From Azospirillaceae bacterium (lineage in GTDB: Bacteria > Pseudomonadota > Alphaproteobacteria > Azospirillales > Azospirillaceae), in contig DASQNC010000044.1 of the NCBI GenBank assembly GCA_035645145.1, positions 80,136-144,135 of the forward strand: a stretch of 64,000 nucleotides of DNA. The letters run 5' to 3'. A model generated the notes under the pieces. The model made no database searches. It was not told the DNA's origin and was given only the letters and a program-made list of their open reading frames with translations. A program made the position numbers and the translations under genes. Every line of letters starts with the position of its first letter. Within the stretch, counting starts at the first letter, position 1. Below are positions 8,455 through 19,651 of the stretch, one piece after another.

Positions 8455-9841
8455 AGCAGATCCGATCCACGAGCTGCTTCACCGTGGGGATGAAGCCATT
8501 GGCGTAGAACGGATCCTGCGCGAACCGGTAGGCATTGTGCCCGGCGAACATCAGCTGGTTCTCGACATCGTCGGAGTGGCTGATGGCCTGGAGGGTCTTC
8601 TGGATGCAGAAGGACCGCGGATCGGCCTTCTTGCCGGTGGTCCCATGCTCGTTCTGCGCCCAGTTCGAGAAGTTGCAGGCCGACAGACAGCCCATGCATT
8701 CGATCTGGTCGATCCGGATCTGTTCGGACTCCTGCGGCGTCAGGAAGATGACCGTGCTGTCCGGTGTCTTCATCCCGACCGTATAGCCTTCGGCCATCCA
8801 TCCCCTGGCCCGCTCGGCGTCGGAGACGGTGACGTAAATGGGCCGGCCGCGCGGACCGATCTGCAGTTCCGTCGAGTGTTCGCCGAGCGCATGGGGCGTG
8901 AAGGCAACCTGGCGTTCGGAACGGCGCTGCAGATTGAGCAGGAATTCGTTCTTCACCGCCGAGGAATAGAAGCCCGTCGGTGAAAAGCGGTTCAGGTACA
9001 CGTCGCCCGGCTTCAGCGTCAGCAGCTTCCGCTTCCAGGCATGGCTGATGGGGCTTTCCTGGGTCAGCAACGGCCGGGTGCCGAACTGGAAGGCGACCGG
9101 CCCGAGTTCCGGGTTGTCGATCCAATCCGCCCATTCGCGCAGGAACCAGACGCCACCGGCCATGACGATCGGCGTGTCGTACAGGCCGAAGCTGTTCATC
9201 ATCTCGCGGAGTGCCCGGACGCGGGGGAACGGGTCCTCCGGCCGGGTCGGATCCTCGCTGTTGGACAGGCCATTGTGGCCGCCGGCCAGCCAGGGATCCT
9301 CGTAGACGACACCGCCCAGGCCGTCGCGGAACTTGTGGTAGGCGCGCAGCCACAGGGCACGGAAGGCACGGGCGGACGACACGATGGGATAGTAGTGGAT
9401 GCCGTAGCGGGCCGAGATCTCGGCCACCTTGTAGGGCATGCCGGCCCCGCAGGTGACGCCGTGGACCAGCCCCTTCGCCCCCTCCAGCACGCCGTGCAGG
9501 ATGGTCTCCGCGGCCCCCATCTCCCACAGGACGTTCATGTGGATGCGGCCCTGCCCGTTCGACCGCTCATGGGCGATGCGGGCCTGGGTGATGCCGCCCT
9601 GGATGGAGTAGCGGATCAACTCGTCGTGCCGCTCGCGCCGGGTCTTGCCGTGGTAGACCTGCGGAATCGGGTTGCCGTTCTCGTCGTAGCTGTCGGCATT
9701 GACGCCCGAAAACGTCCCCACGCCCCCGGCGGCTGCCCAAGCCCCACAGCTTTCGCCGTTGGAAACGGAGATACCCTTACCGCCTTCGACAATCGGCAGG
9801 ACCTCGCGGCCGGAGATCACCAAAGGCTTCAGTGGACGCAA
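8444..9841 (-). CDS. Nitronate monooxygenase-like flavin oxidoreductase with C-terminal cysteine cluster
   Basis: Flavin-dependent oxidoreductase of the 2-nitropropane dioxygenase/YrpB fold: N-terminal GREVLPIVEGGKGISVSNG, middle GLVHGVTCGAGMPYKV, and the phosphate-binding MAGGVWFLREWADWI. At 465 residues it is about 100 longer than ordinary members. The extra C-terminal part carries CMGCLSAC plus a further Cys (C382, C385, C389, C412), a pattern that could bind an iron-sulfur cluster. The start is placed at TTG 9841 because a perfect AGGAGG lies 5 bp upstream; the frame is open to 9913 but without a ribosome-binding site. Monocistronic. The true substrate is unknown. Confidence 0.82.
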   Translation of the reverse strand: MRPLKPLVISGREVLPIVEGGKGISVSNGESCGAWAAAGGVGTFSGVNADSYDENGNPIPQVYHGKTRRERHDELIRYSIQGGITQARIAHERSNGQGRIHMNVLWEMGAAETILHGVLEGAKGLVHGVTCGAGMPYKVAEISARYGIHYYPIVSSARAFRALWLRAYHKFRDGLGGVVYEDPWLAGGHNGLSNSEDPTRPEDPFPRVRALREMMNSFGLYDTPIVMAGGVWFLREWADWIDNPELGPVAFQFGTRPLLTQESPISHAWKRKLLTLKPGDVYLNRFSPTGFYSSAVKNEFLLNLQRRSERQVAFTPHALGEHSTELQIGPRGRPIYVTVSDAERARGWMAEGYTVGMKTPDSTVIFLTPQESEQIRIDQIECMGCLSACNFSNWAQNEHGTTGKKADPRSFCIQKTLQAISHSDDVENQLMFAGHNAYRFAQDPFYANGFIPTVKQLVDRICSGD

Positions 9842-9952
9842 ACCAACCTCCTGACATGCAGACAAGCCCGGATGCAATGCAGCCGGCATCCTCGGACACT
9901 CACTGTCTCTCAACGAGCCATATATGAAGCCGTTTCGGCCGCGGACAGTCCT

Positions 9953-10699
9953 TTAACGCCGCAGGCGCCGGATCTCCGCCAGGACCTCCGCCGGCCGGTC
10001 GGAAAACACCCCGGCGACCCCCCAGTCCAGCAGCTCCACCGCACGCGCCGGATCGTTCACGGTATAGGCCAGGACCGGCCGGCCCGTGGCACGGATCTCG
10101 CGCACGCTGGCGGGGCTTTCCTTGCGGTGGTTGATGTTCACGGTTGCCGCATCCAGCCGGTCGGCAATGTCCCGCCAATCGCGCGGCAGCCCGTCGACGA
10201 GATACCCCCGCGGCCAGTCGCCCCGTAGCTGCCGCGCCGTCTCCAGCGCCTCGACGGAGAAGCTGGACACGAGCGGCACCGGGCGATCGGACGGCCAGAT
10301 CCGGCCGGCGATGGCCAGCGCCACCTCGGCCGTTTCCCGCGCCCGGCCGCGGCAGGGCTTGATCTCCAGATTGATGCCGAGGCCGAGCGACAGCACGAGA
10401 TCGAGGCATTCCTCGAGGGTCGGCACACGTTCGCCCTTGAAGTCCGGCCCGAACCAGGCGCCCGCATCCCGGCGACGGAGGTCGGCCAGGTCCGTTTCGG
10501 CCACGGCCCCGCGACCATCGGTCGTGCGGTCGAGCGTGTCGTCGTGCAGGAGGACGGGCACGCCGTCGCGGGTCAACTTGACATCAACCTCGACCCAGGC
10601 AGCGCCCTGCCGGGCGGCTTCGCGGATGGAGGCGAGCGTGTTCTCGGGCGCGAAATCCTTTGCGCCCCGGTGTCCGATGACGTGCGGAATAGTCAGCAT
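9953..10699 (-). CDS. Glycerophosphodiester phosphodiesterase (UgpQ/GlpQ type, cytoplasmic)
   Basis: Hydrolyses deacylated phospholipid headgroups to glycerol-3-phosphate and an alcohol. 248 residues, TIM-barrel family with the hallmark GHRGAKDFAPENTL (His 9, Arg 10, Glu 19 region), VEVDVKLTRDGVPVLLHDDTLDRTTDG carrying the metal and catalytic residues, and NLEIKP. No signal peptide, so it is the cytoplasmic UgpQ type. ATG 10699 starts the recognised family sequence; the open frame upstream is a shadow of the thioesterase gene. Confidence 0.9.
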   Translation of the reverse strand: MLTIPHVIGHRGAKDFAPENTLASIREAARQGAAWVEVDVKLTRDGVPVLLHDDTLDRTTDGRGAVAETDLADLRRRDAGAWFGPDFKGERVPTLEECLDLVLSLGLGINLEIKPCRGRARETAEVALAIAGRIWPSDRPVPLVSSFSVEALETARQLRGDWPRGYLVDGLPRDWRDIADRLDAATVNINHRKESPASVREIRATGRPVLAYTVNDPARAVELLDWGVAGVFSDRPAEVLAEIRRLRR

Positions 10700-10752
10700 T
10701 GGTCGGGTGTACAGGAAGTTCCGGCCTGTCGCCACGGGAATGCGTGTGCGCC

Positions 10753-11190
10753 TCAGACCGCGGCACCCATCTGTTCGTACCGTTCGATCCGTGTGCGCAG
10801 ATCGTTCGGAACCGGCGCCGGTTTGTGGGAGGTCTGGTCCGTGTTGACCCAAACGACCTCGCCGGTCGCAAGCACCCGGTCCCGGCCCTTGGGATGAACC
10901 TCCAGGGCGAAGGTCAGGCTGGAATTGCCCAGCCGCGCCGTGCGCACGGCCACCTCGAACTCGTCGTCGAAGCGCAGCGGGCCTTTGTACTCGACCAACC
11001 CCTTCACGATGTGGAAGTCCACACCCGTGCCGATGTGCGCCTTGTAGTCCCAACCGATCACCCGAAGATATTCGGTGATCGCCACGTCGTAATACGTCAG
11101 GTAGTTGGCATTGAAGACCACGCCCTGTGCGTCCGTTTCGGCGTAGCGGACACGGAACGGATGGGCGAAACGGAAATCCGCACGGGCCAT
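10753..11190 (-). CDS. Acyl-CoA thioesterase, 4-hydroxybenzoyl-CoA thioesterase/YbgC hotdog family
   Basis: Single hotdog-fold domain of 145 residues. The YbgC/4HBT signature is clear: VRYAETDAQGVVFNANYLTYYDVAITEYL, with the catalytic Asp in YAETDAQG. It hydrolyses acyl- or aroyl-CoA esters in the cytoplasm. The ribosome-binding site is GGGGAG before ATG 11190. It lies 53 bp upstream of the glycerophosphodiesterase, same strand, possibly one transcript. It is not in a tol-pal cluster, so a YbgC role in Tol-Pal is not supported here. Confidence 0.87.
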   Translation of the reverse strand: MARADFRFAHPFRVRYAETDAQGVVFNANYLTYYDVAITEYLRVIGWDYKAHIGTGVDFHIVKGLVEYKGPLRFDDEFEVAVRTARLGNSSLTFALEVHPKGRDRVLATGEVVWVNTDQTSHKPAPVPNDLRTRIERYEQMGAAV

Positions 11191-11311
11191 GAGCGGGGCT
11201 CCCCGGTTTTCGTCCTGGTCCCGGGAGGTTAGCCGCCCCCCGGCCGGGATGAAAGCCGCGCTGGGACCGGAGGTGGTCGCCCGCCTTGGATCCGGGAACC
11301 AGCCGCAATGC

Positions 11312-11680
11312 TCAGGCTGCCGCGCCCAACGCCTCCACGATGGCCTGTTCGATCTGGTGCGCACCGAAAGGCTTGCCGACCACACGCACGGGCGGGTTGC
11401 CGCCAAGCATGTTCATCAGCGGGTCCGAAACGTTGCCGGTGACCAGTACATACGGGGTGCCCGAGCGCCGCCGAAGGTGGTCCGCCACCTCGACGCCCGT
11501 CGAGCCCGACGCCAGGAACAGGTCCAGCAGGACCAGATCGGGTTCATGCCGGTCGATGGCGTCCACGGCCTGCGCCGACGTGCCGGCCAAGGCGCAGACG
11601 GTGTGGCCCAGCCTTTTGGCAATGAACTGGAGGTGGAGGGCGATGATCGCCTCATCCTCAACGATTAGAACACGCGCCAT
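11312..11680 (-). CDS. Single-domain response regulator (receiver only)
   Basis: CheY-like receiver of 122 residues with no output domain: acidic pair E8-D9, phosphoacceptor D53 (VLLDLFL), Thr81 (VLVTG) and Lys103 (VGKPF). The sequence resembles receivers paired with HWE/HisKA_2-type kinases of alphaproteobacteria. GAGGTGTG precedes the ATG. It is divergent from a second receiver-only gene starting at 11961, and no histidine kinase is encoded nearby, so the partner kinase is elsewhere. Confidence 0.87.
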   Translation of the reverse strand: MARVLIVEDEAIIALHLQFIAKRLGHTVCALAGTSAQAVDAIDRHEPDLVLLDLFLASGSTGVEVADHLRRRSGTPYVLVTGNVSDPLMNMLGGNPPVRVVGKPFGAHQIEQAIVEALGAAA

Positions 11681-11960
11681 CACACCTCGAATGATGCCAG
11701 CCGGGTTCACCCGTGCGTCGGGTTCGGGAAACGAGCCGCCCGGTGGCGGTTGGTAGACCACGGAGATGATTGCCCAAAAGCGGTTAACCATATTTGAACA
11801 GCGCCACGCAAGAGGAGGATCGTTGCCGGACATCTTTCCGGCCGATACACGCCCGATGGAGGCGGTGACCGGACGGGTGACCCGGATCGAACGGTGCGGA
11901 CCGGTGAACAATCCGCCCGCCAATGGTTTTCCCATTCCGAATAGGAGGTGGGGCTTCGCC

Positions 11961-12314
11961 ATGCGCATTCTGGTCGTGGAAGACGAAGGCCTTGTGGCGA
12001 TGGCGCTGGCGGCGGCCCTGACCCATGCCGGTCACGATGTGGTGGGGTGCTGCGCCACGCTGAACGCCGCGCTACGAGCGGCCGCCTCTCACCGTCCGGA
12101 CCTGGCGCTTGTGGATGTGGACCTGCATGGCCGGCCCTGCGGTCTCGCGGCGGTGGGTATGCTGCGGGAGGCCGGTGTGCCCTGCATCCTGGTCACCGCG
12201 CGCGAGGTCGTGCCGGCGGCCGATGTGCTGGGCGTCATCCGCAAGCCGTACAGCTACACAACCGTCAGCGAGACCGTCCGCCGCCTCGCCGAGCGGGTGC
12301 ACGCCGGGACATGA
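11961..12314 (+). CDS. Single-domain response regulator (receiver only), divergent pair
   Basis: Receiver domain alone, 117 residues: E7-D8, D52 in ALVDVDLHG, Thr79 (ILVTAR) and Lys95 (RKPYSY) are all present, so phosphotransfer should work. An exact AGGAGG lies 12 bp upstream of ATG 11961. The 280 bp between this and the divergent receiver gene must hold both promoters; I could not identify a confident -35/-10 pair there. A terminator-like hairpin follows at 12341. Confidence 0.87.
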   Translation: MRILVVEDEGLVAMALAAALTHAGHDVVGCCATLNAALRAAASHRPDLALVDVDLHGRPCGLAAVGMLREAGVPCILVTAREVVPAADVLGVIRKPYSYTTVSETVRRLAERVHAGT

Positions 12315-12340
12315 TCCCCCGCCGACAGCGGAATTGAAAA

Positions 12341-12370
12341 GGGGCGTGCCGCTTCCGGGCAGCACGCCCC
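12341..12370 (-). terminator. Intrinsic terminator hairpin, likely bidirectional
   Basis: GGGGCGTGC (12341-12349) pairs with GCACGCCCC (12362-12370), with a 12-base loop. On the minus strand the stem is followed by TTTTC, giving a modest U-tract for readthrough from pnp; on the plus strand it lies 27 bp after the receiver gene. Confidence 0.65.
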
Positions 12371-12504
12371 TGGACTCGATTACCCTGGTTGCGAGGGGCG
12401 ACTCGGGCCGACGAAGGTTTCGACCTCCGTATGCCGAAGGGCATGCCTCCCCGCCCACTGGCCCGCCGGCCAAACCCCACAGGAGCCGCGGGCGTCCGGG
12501 GAAC

Positions 12505-12540
12505 ACCGGCCGGGCGCATGAAGCCATGCGCCCGGCCGGT
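12505..12540 (-). terminator. Strong hairpin at the end of the pnp operon
   Basis: A perfect 16-bp stem (12505-12520 with 12525-12540) closed by the four-base loop AAGC, starting 10 bp after the pnp stop codon. There is no U-tract, so it may act with Rho, or as a 3' end stabiliser against the very exonuclease the gene encodes. A second hairpin with a U-tract follows at 12341-12370. Confidence 0.65.
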
Positions 12541-12550
12541 TGTCAGACCG

Positions 12551-14665
<2,115 letters not shown>

Positions 14666-14859
14666 TCGTCTTTCCTTCCATCCTACCCGCCCGCCCCGGA
14701 TTGGGCGTCGCGGGTCAGGACCGGCCCATGCCAGCCCTGCGGGCAAATGCCGTTAGCCGGTCGGGCACCATTGCCCGACCGGCGCGAACGGCGAATTCTA
14801 GATGTACCCCGCGCCGATACATAAGGCAGAAAACGCGGGGAGGGGGCGAGCGTTGCGCG

Positions 14860-15129
14860 TCAGCGACGGAGACCCAGTCGCTCGATCAGCGACGCGTAGC
14901 GGTCCCGGTCCTTGCCCTTGAGATAGTCCAGCAGCGAACGGCGCTGCCCGACGAGCATCAGAAGGCCACGGCGGGAGTGGAAATCCTTGCTGTGGGTCTT
15001 CAGGTGCTCGGTGAGGTTGCTGATGCGCTCCGACAGGATCGCCACCTGCACCTCGGGGGAACCCGTGTCGCTGGGATTCGTACGGTACTGGTCGATGAGC
15101 GCCTGCTTGCGCTCGGCAGTGATCGACAT
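14860..15129 (-). CDS. rpsO: 30S ribosomal protein S15
   Basis: 89 residues from ATG 15129 ([16 protein letters not shown]), the standard S15 length, containing the conserved [16 protein letters not shown] and [20 protein letters not shown] rRNA-binding parts. Binds 16S rRNA helix 22 early in 30S assembly. It starts 14 bp after truB and precedes pnp, the usual order. An in-frame ATG nine bases upstream is less likely. Confidence 0.97.
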   Translation of the reverse strand: MSITAERKQALIDQYRTNPSDTGSPEVQVAILSERISNLTEHLKTHSKDFHSRRGLLMLVGQRRSLLDYLKGKDRDRYASLIERLGLRR

Positions 15130-15143
15130 CGTATGCTCCATTT

Positions 15144-16085
15144 TTAGAGGTTGAGGACGCGCACCGGGCGAACCTCGCCCCCTTCGACCACGGCCAGCGC
15201 CACCGGCTGACCGTCGCACAGGGTCAGGATGGTCGGCCGCTCCGCGGACAGGTCGACGCGAAGGCCCTTGAGCCGTTCCGCATCCTGCCGCCGCATGAGC
15301 GAGACCGCCTGCCCTTGTCGAAGGCGTTGCGCTTCCGCCGGGCTCAAGGCCAGTGCCGGGATGTCGTCCAGCGCGGTCTCGATGCCAAGCAGATGTCTTG
15401 CGACGGCGGGTGTCTGCGCTTCTTCCTCAAGCTCGTCAAGGGAAATTGCCTGATCGACGGTGAACCGCCCCACCGCCAAGCGCCGAAGCGCGGTCACGTG
15501 ACCGACCGTTCCCAGCGCCACGGCCAGGTCGCGGGCAAGCGAGCGCACATAGGTGCCCTTGCCGCAGTCGACCTCGAACGCCGCGTGGTCGGCATCGGGA
15601 ACATCGACCAGCTCGAACCGGTCGATCCGCACCACCCGCGGCTGCAGGTCCACCTCCACCCCGTCGCGGGCCAACGCATAGGCCCGCTCGCCATCCACCT
15701 TGATGGCGGAATAGCGGGGCGGCAACTGGTCGATCTCGCCGAGGAACCGCGGCAGCGCCGCACGCACGGCGTCCACGCCGGGGCGCACGTCGCTGGTAGC
15801 CGTCACCTGGCCTTCGGCGTCGTCGGTATCCCGGGCCTCGCCCCACCGCACCGTGAAGCTGTAGGTCTTGGCGCTGCCCATGACGTAATCGACCGTCTTG
15901 GTGGCCTCGCCAAAGGCGATCGGCAGGACACCGGTGGCCAGCGGGTCCAGCGTGCCGCCGTGCCCCGCCTTCTGCGCGTCCAGGAAGCGCCGGGCGCGCG
16001 CCATCGCCTGCGTGGATGTCAGCCCCTGGGGCTTGTCCAGCACCAGCCAGCCGTTGACCGGCTGCCCCTTACGACGCCGCGCCAT
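15144..16085 (-). CDS. truB: tRNA pseudouridine(55) synthase
   Basis: Makes pseudouridine 55 in the T-loop of tRNAs. 313 residues; catalytic Asp47 in [15 protein letters not shown], plus the family motifs [12 protein letters not shown] and [14 protein letters not shown] and a C-terminal PUA-like segment. ATG 16085 begins the normal TruB N-terminus. It lies between rbfA (50 bp) and rpsO (14 bp). Confidence 0.96.
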   Translation of the reverse strand: MARRRKGQPVNGWLVLDKPQGLTSTQAMARARRFLDAQKAGHGGTLDPLATGVLPIAFGEATKTVDYVMGSAKTYSFTVRWGEARDTDDAEGQVTATSDVRPGVDAVRAALPRFLGEIDQLPPRYSAIKVDGERAYALARDGVEVDLQPRVVRIDRFELVDVPDADHAAFEVDCGKGTYVRSLARDLAVALGTVGHVTALRRLAVGRFTVDQAISLDELEEEAQTPAVARHLLGIETALDDIPALALSPAEAQRLRQGQAVSLMRRQDAERLKGLRVDLSAERPTILTLCDGQPVALAVVEGGEVRPVRVLNL

Positions 16086-16135
16086 GGGCGACCTCCAACA
16101 CGCCCCCGGCGGGCCTGCCGTCAGGGATGTCCGCC

Positions 16136-16612
16136 TCACTCATCGTCGTCGTCCCGGGCATCGTCGTCGTCCCGGGCATCGTCCCCGTCCCCACGCGCCC
16201 GATCGTCCTCCTCCCCCAAGTCCCGCACCACCCGCGGGTCGTGCAGAAGGCGGTCGATACGGTTGGCGTAGTCGAACGAGGTATCGGCCTCGAAGCTGAG
16301 GGTGGGCGCGAATTTCAGATTGACCGCATGCGCGACCTGCGAACGCAGGAACGGTGCGGCCCGCCGCAGAACCTGCAGCGCGTGGTCCGCGTCGCCACCG
16401 CCCAGGGGGGTGACAAAGGCGGTCGCGTTGCGCAGGTCCGGGCTGGCCCGGACCTCGGTCACGGTGACCTTGAGATCCACGAGTTCGGGATCGCGGAAAT
16501 CGCCGCGCGCCAGCAACTCCGCCAGGGCATGCCGGATCTCTTCGCCGACCCGAAGCTGCCGCTGCGAACGTTCCATACCGGACGGATTATTGTGTCCGCG
16601 TCGAGAGCCCAT
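16136..16612 (-). CDS. rbfA: 30S ribosome-binding factor A with acidic repeat tail
   Basis: Cold-shock factor needed for late 16S processing and 30S maturation. 158 residues from ATG 16612; core block SQRQLRVGEEIRHALAELL followed by the KH-like fold with VTEVRASPDLRNATAFV. The last 25 residues are almost only Asp, Arg and Ala and come from an 18-bp tandem DNA repeat (16141-16194, unit ARDDDD). GGTGAGG lies 13 bp upstream; ATG 16576 is a possible shorter start. It is separated from infB by a 321-bp gap. Confidence 0.92.
   Translation of the reverse strand: MGSRRGHNNPSGMERSQRQLRVGEEIRHALAELLARGDFRDPELVDLKVTVTEVRASPDLRNATAFVTPLGGGDADHALQVLRRAAPFLRSQVAHAVNLKFAPTLSFEADTSFDYANRIDRLLHDPRVVRDLGEEDDRARGDGDDARDDDDARDDDDE
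16141..16194. repeat. 18-bp tandem repeat coding the acidic C-terminus of RbfA
   Basis: Two identical 18-bp units (16141-16158 and 16159-16176, CATCGTCGTCGTCCCGGG) and a third degenerate unit (16177-16194). Read on the minus strand in the rbfA frame each encodes Ala-Arg-Asp-Asp-Asp-Asp. The unit length is a multiple of three, so copy-number change keeps the frame. Confidence 0.85.
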
Positions 16613-16933
16613 CTGGAAACGTATCCTCACCAAATCGCCGGTGTGCCCCTTGGCGGCGGTGCCGCCCGCCTGCAAGCGTAGCGCCGCAAAGCCGCCGGCG
16701 CGAACGGCCAAGCGGATCGGCAGCCTGGGGACGGCGTGGGTGTCCGGCCTTCCCCCTCACACCCCTGGAAACAGGGCCGCGGGGTTGAATGCGTTGAAAT
16801 TCTGACCCGAGATCGCAAACGCCCGGCGCCGGTCCGTCCGGGCGAATGCCGTTCACGAGGAAGGGCGTTCGCCGCGGACAGACCACAGGCCGGGATCGTT
16901 GCGGGCCGCGAGACGAGCCGGGGACGGGGCGCC
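16613..16933. other. 321-bp non-coding gap between infB and rbfA
   Basis: No convincing gene. The open frames here lack family-like sequence. I see only short stems: GCCCGG (16821-16826) with CCGGGC (16838-16843), and an imperfect 10-bp repeat around 16841-16875. No clear terminator or promoter, so rbfA could still be read from the infB transcript, but the gap is large for this operon. Confidence 0.5.
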
Positions 16934-19651
16934 TTACAGCGCCCGCGCCACCTGCTCCATCTCGTAGCACTCGATCTGGTCGCCCTCGCGGATGTCGTCG
17001 TAGTTCTCGAACGCCATGCCGCACTCGTAGCCCTCGCGGACTTCGCGGACTTCGTCCTTGAAGCGGCGGAGCGTCTTGAGGGTGCCGGTGTGGATGACGA
17101 CGTTGTCGCGCAGCAGACGGACGCCGGCCCCACGCTTGACCAGACCCTCGGTGACCCGGCAGCCCGCCACCTTGCCGACCTTCGACACTTCGAAGACCTG
17201 CAGGATGTTGGCGTAGCCCAGGAACACTTCCTTGAAGGTCGGGGCAAGCAGACCCGAGAGCGCCTGCTTCACCTCGTCGATCACGTTGTAGATGATCGAG
17301 TAGTAGCGGATCTCCACCCCGTCGCGGCGCGCCATGTCGCGAGCCAGCGGGTTGGCGCGCACGTTGAAGCCGATGATCATCGCCTTCGACGCGTTGGCCA
17401 GCGTGATGTCGCTTTCCGTGATGGCGCCGACCGCCTGGTGCAGCACCCGGACCTTCACCTCGCTCTGGTCGCCGCCCAGCTTCTCCAGCGCCGATGCGAT
17501 GGCTTCCACCGACCCCTGGACGTCGCCCTTGATGACGACGGCAAGCTCGCGAACCTCGCCAGCCTTGATGCTGTCGAACATCTGCTCCAGCGTGCCGCGG
17601 CCGGCCCGGGCCAACTGCTGCTCGCGCTTCTTGCGCTGCCGGAACTCGGTGATGTCGCGGGCGCGTGCCTCGCTCTCGACGACGATGAATTCGTCGCCGG
17701 CCATCGGCGTGCCGTCCCAGCCCAGCACTTCCACCGGCGTTGCCGGCGCGGCGCTGGTCAGGGTGGCGCCACGCTCGTTGATGAGGGCGCGGACACGGCC
17801 CCACTCGGTGCCGGCGACGAAGATGTCGCCCACCTTCAACGTGCCGTTCTGGACCAGCACGGTCGCGACCGAACCGCGGCCGCGCTCCAGCTTGGCCTCG
17901 ACCACGGTGCCACGGGCCGGCCGGTCCGGGTTGGCCCGCAACTCCAGCACCTCGGCCTGCAGGAGGATGGCCTCCTCGAGCTTGTCGAGGCCGAGCCGGG
18001 TCTTGGCCGACACCTCGACCGTCAGGATGTCGCCGCCCAACTCCTCGACCACCAGGCCGTGCTGAAGCAGGTCCTGGCGCACCCGGTCCGGCTTGGCGTC
18101 CGGCAGGTCCACCTTATTGATGGCGACGATCAGCGGGACCTTGGCGGCCTGAGCGTGATTGATCGCCTCGACCGTCTGCGGCATGACGCTGTCGTTGGCA
18201 GCGACCACCAGCACGACGATGTCGGTGACGTTGGCGCCGCGGGCACGCATGGCCGTGAACGCCGCGTGGCCCGGGGTGTCGATGAAGGTGATGCGACCAC
18301 CGGACCGCGCCTGCACCTGGTAGGCGCCGATGTGCTGGGTGATGCCGCCGGCCTCGTGCGCGACGACGTCGGTCTTCCGCATGGCATCCAGCAGCGAGGT
18401 CTTGCCATGGTCGACGTGGCCCATGATGGTGACCACCGGCGGCCGCGGCTGAAGATCCTCGGGGGCATCGGGCTGATCGTCGAGACCCAGTTCGACGTCC
18501 GCTTCCGAGACGCGCCGGACGCGGTGGCCGAACTCCTCGGCGATGAGCTGGGCGGTGTCGCCGTCGATGGCCTGGGTGATGGTCGCCATCACCCCCATGC
18601 GCATCAGTGCCTTGATCACGTCGGCACCGCGCTCCGCCATGCGGTTCGCCAGCTCCTGGACCGTGATGACTTCGGGAATGATCACGTCGCGGGCGACCTT
18701 CTGCTGCTCGGCACGGCCCATCATGCGCAGACGTTCGCGCTCACGGGCACGGCGGAACGCGGCCAGACTGCGGGTCCGCTCGCCGCCGCCGTCGTCCAGG
18801 GCCTGGGTGACCGTCAGCTTGCCCGAACGGCGCTTGTCCATCGCGCCCTTCTTGGGCGACGGAGCAGGCACCTTCGCCGGTGCGCGGGTCCCACCACCAC
18901 CAGGGCGACGGGCACGCCCGCTGTCCTCCTCCTCGTCCGCCGGCGCCGGGATGGCCGGACCGGCGGCGCCGGCAGGCCCACGCACTTGCGGACGCGCAGC
19001 GCCGGCATCGGCGCCACGGGTGGCGTCGGAACGGCGCGGTTCCTCGACGCCACGACGGGCAGCCTCGGCCTCCTTGCGGCGGGCTTCTTCCTCCAGCCGG
19101 CGACGCTCGGCCTCGGCAGCAGCCTGGCGCTCCTGCTCCTGGATGCTGTGCAGCTCTTCCAGCTCGCGCCGGCGCAGCGTATCGGCATCCAACGGCTCGG
19201 GCGGACCTTCCGGCACCGCCTCGGGCGCCGGCCGCTCCTCGACGAAGGCCTCCGCCGTCCCGACAACCGCGTCGTCCGGCTCGGCCGTGGTGCGGCGCTC
19301 GCTCTCCTCGCGGGCGGACAGGAGCGCACGCAGGCGTGCCTCCTTCTCCTCGCGGCTCAGCTCGCGCGGCAGCGGACCGCCGCGGATGGCGCCTTGGCGC
19401 TGTCCGCTGGTCCCCCCTTCGGCGGCGCGGCGCGCGGCCGCGCCTCCATCGGCGACGCCAGGGACTGCGCCCTTTTCCAGCGTGCGCTTGCGTTTGACCT
19501 CAACCGTGACCTGCTTGGAGCGGCCATGGGAGAAGCTCTGCCGGACCGATCCGGTCTCGGAGCCCGCCGGAGCGGGCTTTTTCGGCAGCTCGAGTTTTCC
19601 TCGGCCGGACAGGCTCAAAACTTTCTTTTCCTGATCCTTGGTGTCAGTCAT
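16934..19651 (-). CDS. infB: Translation initiation factor IF-2
   Basis: GTPase that places initiator tRNA on the 30S subunit. 905 residues: a basic, Ala/Arg/Glu-rich N-terminal region (about 1-330, with a predicted coiled stretch rich in [23 protein letters not shown] sequence), then the conserved core with G1 GHVDHGKT near 411, DTPGHAAF (G3) and NKVD (G4), and C-terminal domains ending [11 protein letters not shown]. The ATG directly abuts the TAG stop of the preceding gene, so the two are translationally coupled. Confidence 0.97.
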   Translation of the reverse strand: MTDTKDQEKKVLSLSGRGKLELPKKPAPAGSETGSVRQSFSHGRSKQVTVEVKRKRTLEKGAVPGVADGGAAARRAAEGGTSGQRQGAIRGGPLPRELSREEKEARLRALLSAREESERRTTAEPDDAVVGTAEAFVEERPAPEAVPEGPPEPLDADTLRRRELEELHSIQEQERQAAAEAERRRLEEEARRKEAEAARRGVEEPRRSDATRGADAGAARPQVRGPAGAAGPAIPAPADEEEDSGRARRPGGGGTRAPAKVPAPSPKKGAMDKRRSGKLTVTQALDDGGGERTRSLAAFRRARERERLRMMGRAEQQKVARDVIIPEVITVQELANRMAERGADVIKALMRMGVMATITQAIDGDTAQLIAEEFGHRVRRVSEADVELGLDDQPDAPEDLQPRPPVVTIMGHVDHGKTSLLDAMRKTDVVAHEAGGITQHIGAYQVQARSGGRITFIDTPGHAAFTAMRARGANVTDIVVLVVAANDSVMPQTVEAINHAQAAKVPLIVAINKVDLPDAKPDRVRQDLLQHGLVVEELGGDILTVEVSAKTRLGLDKLEEAILLQAEVLELRANPDRPARGTVVEAKLERGRGSVATVLVQNGTLKVGDIFVAGTEWGRVRALINERGATLTSAAPATPVEVLGWDGTPMAGDEFIVVESEARARDITEFRQRKKREQQLARAGRGTLEQMFDSIKAGEVRELAVVIKGDVQGSVEAIASALEKLGGDQSEVKVRVLHQAVGAITESDITLANASKAMIIGFNVRANPLARDMARRDGVEIRYYSIIYNVIDEVKQALSGLLAPTFKEVFLGYANILQVFEVSKVGKVAGCRVTEGLVKRGAGVRLLRDNVVIHTGTLKTLRRFKDEVREVREGYECGMAFENYDDIREGDQIECYEMEQVARAL

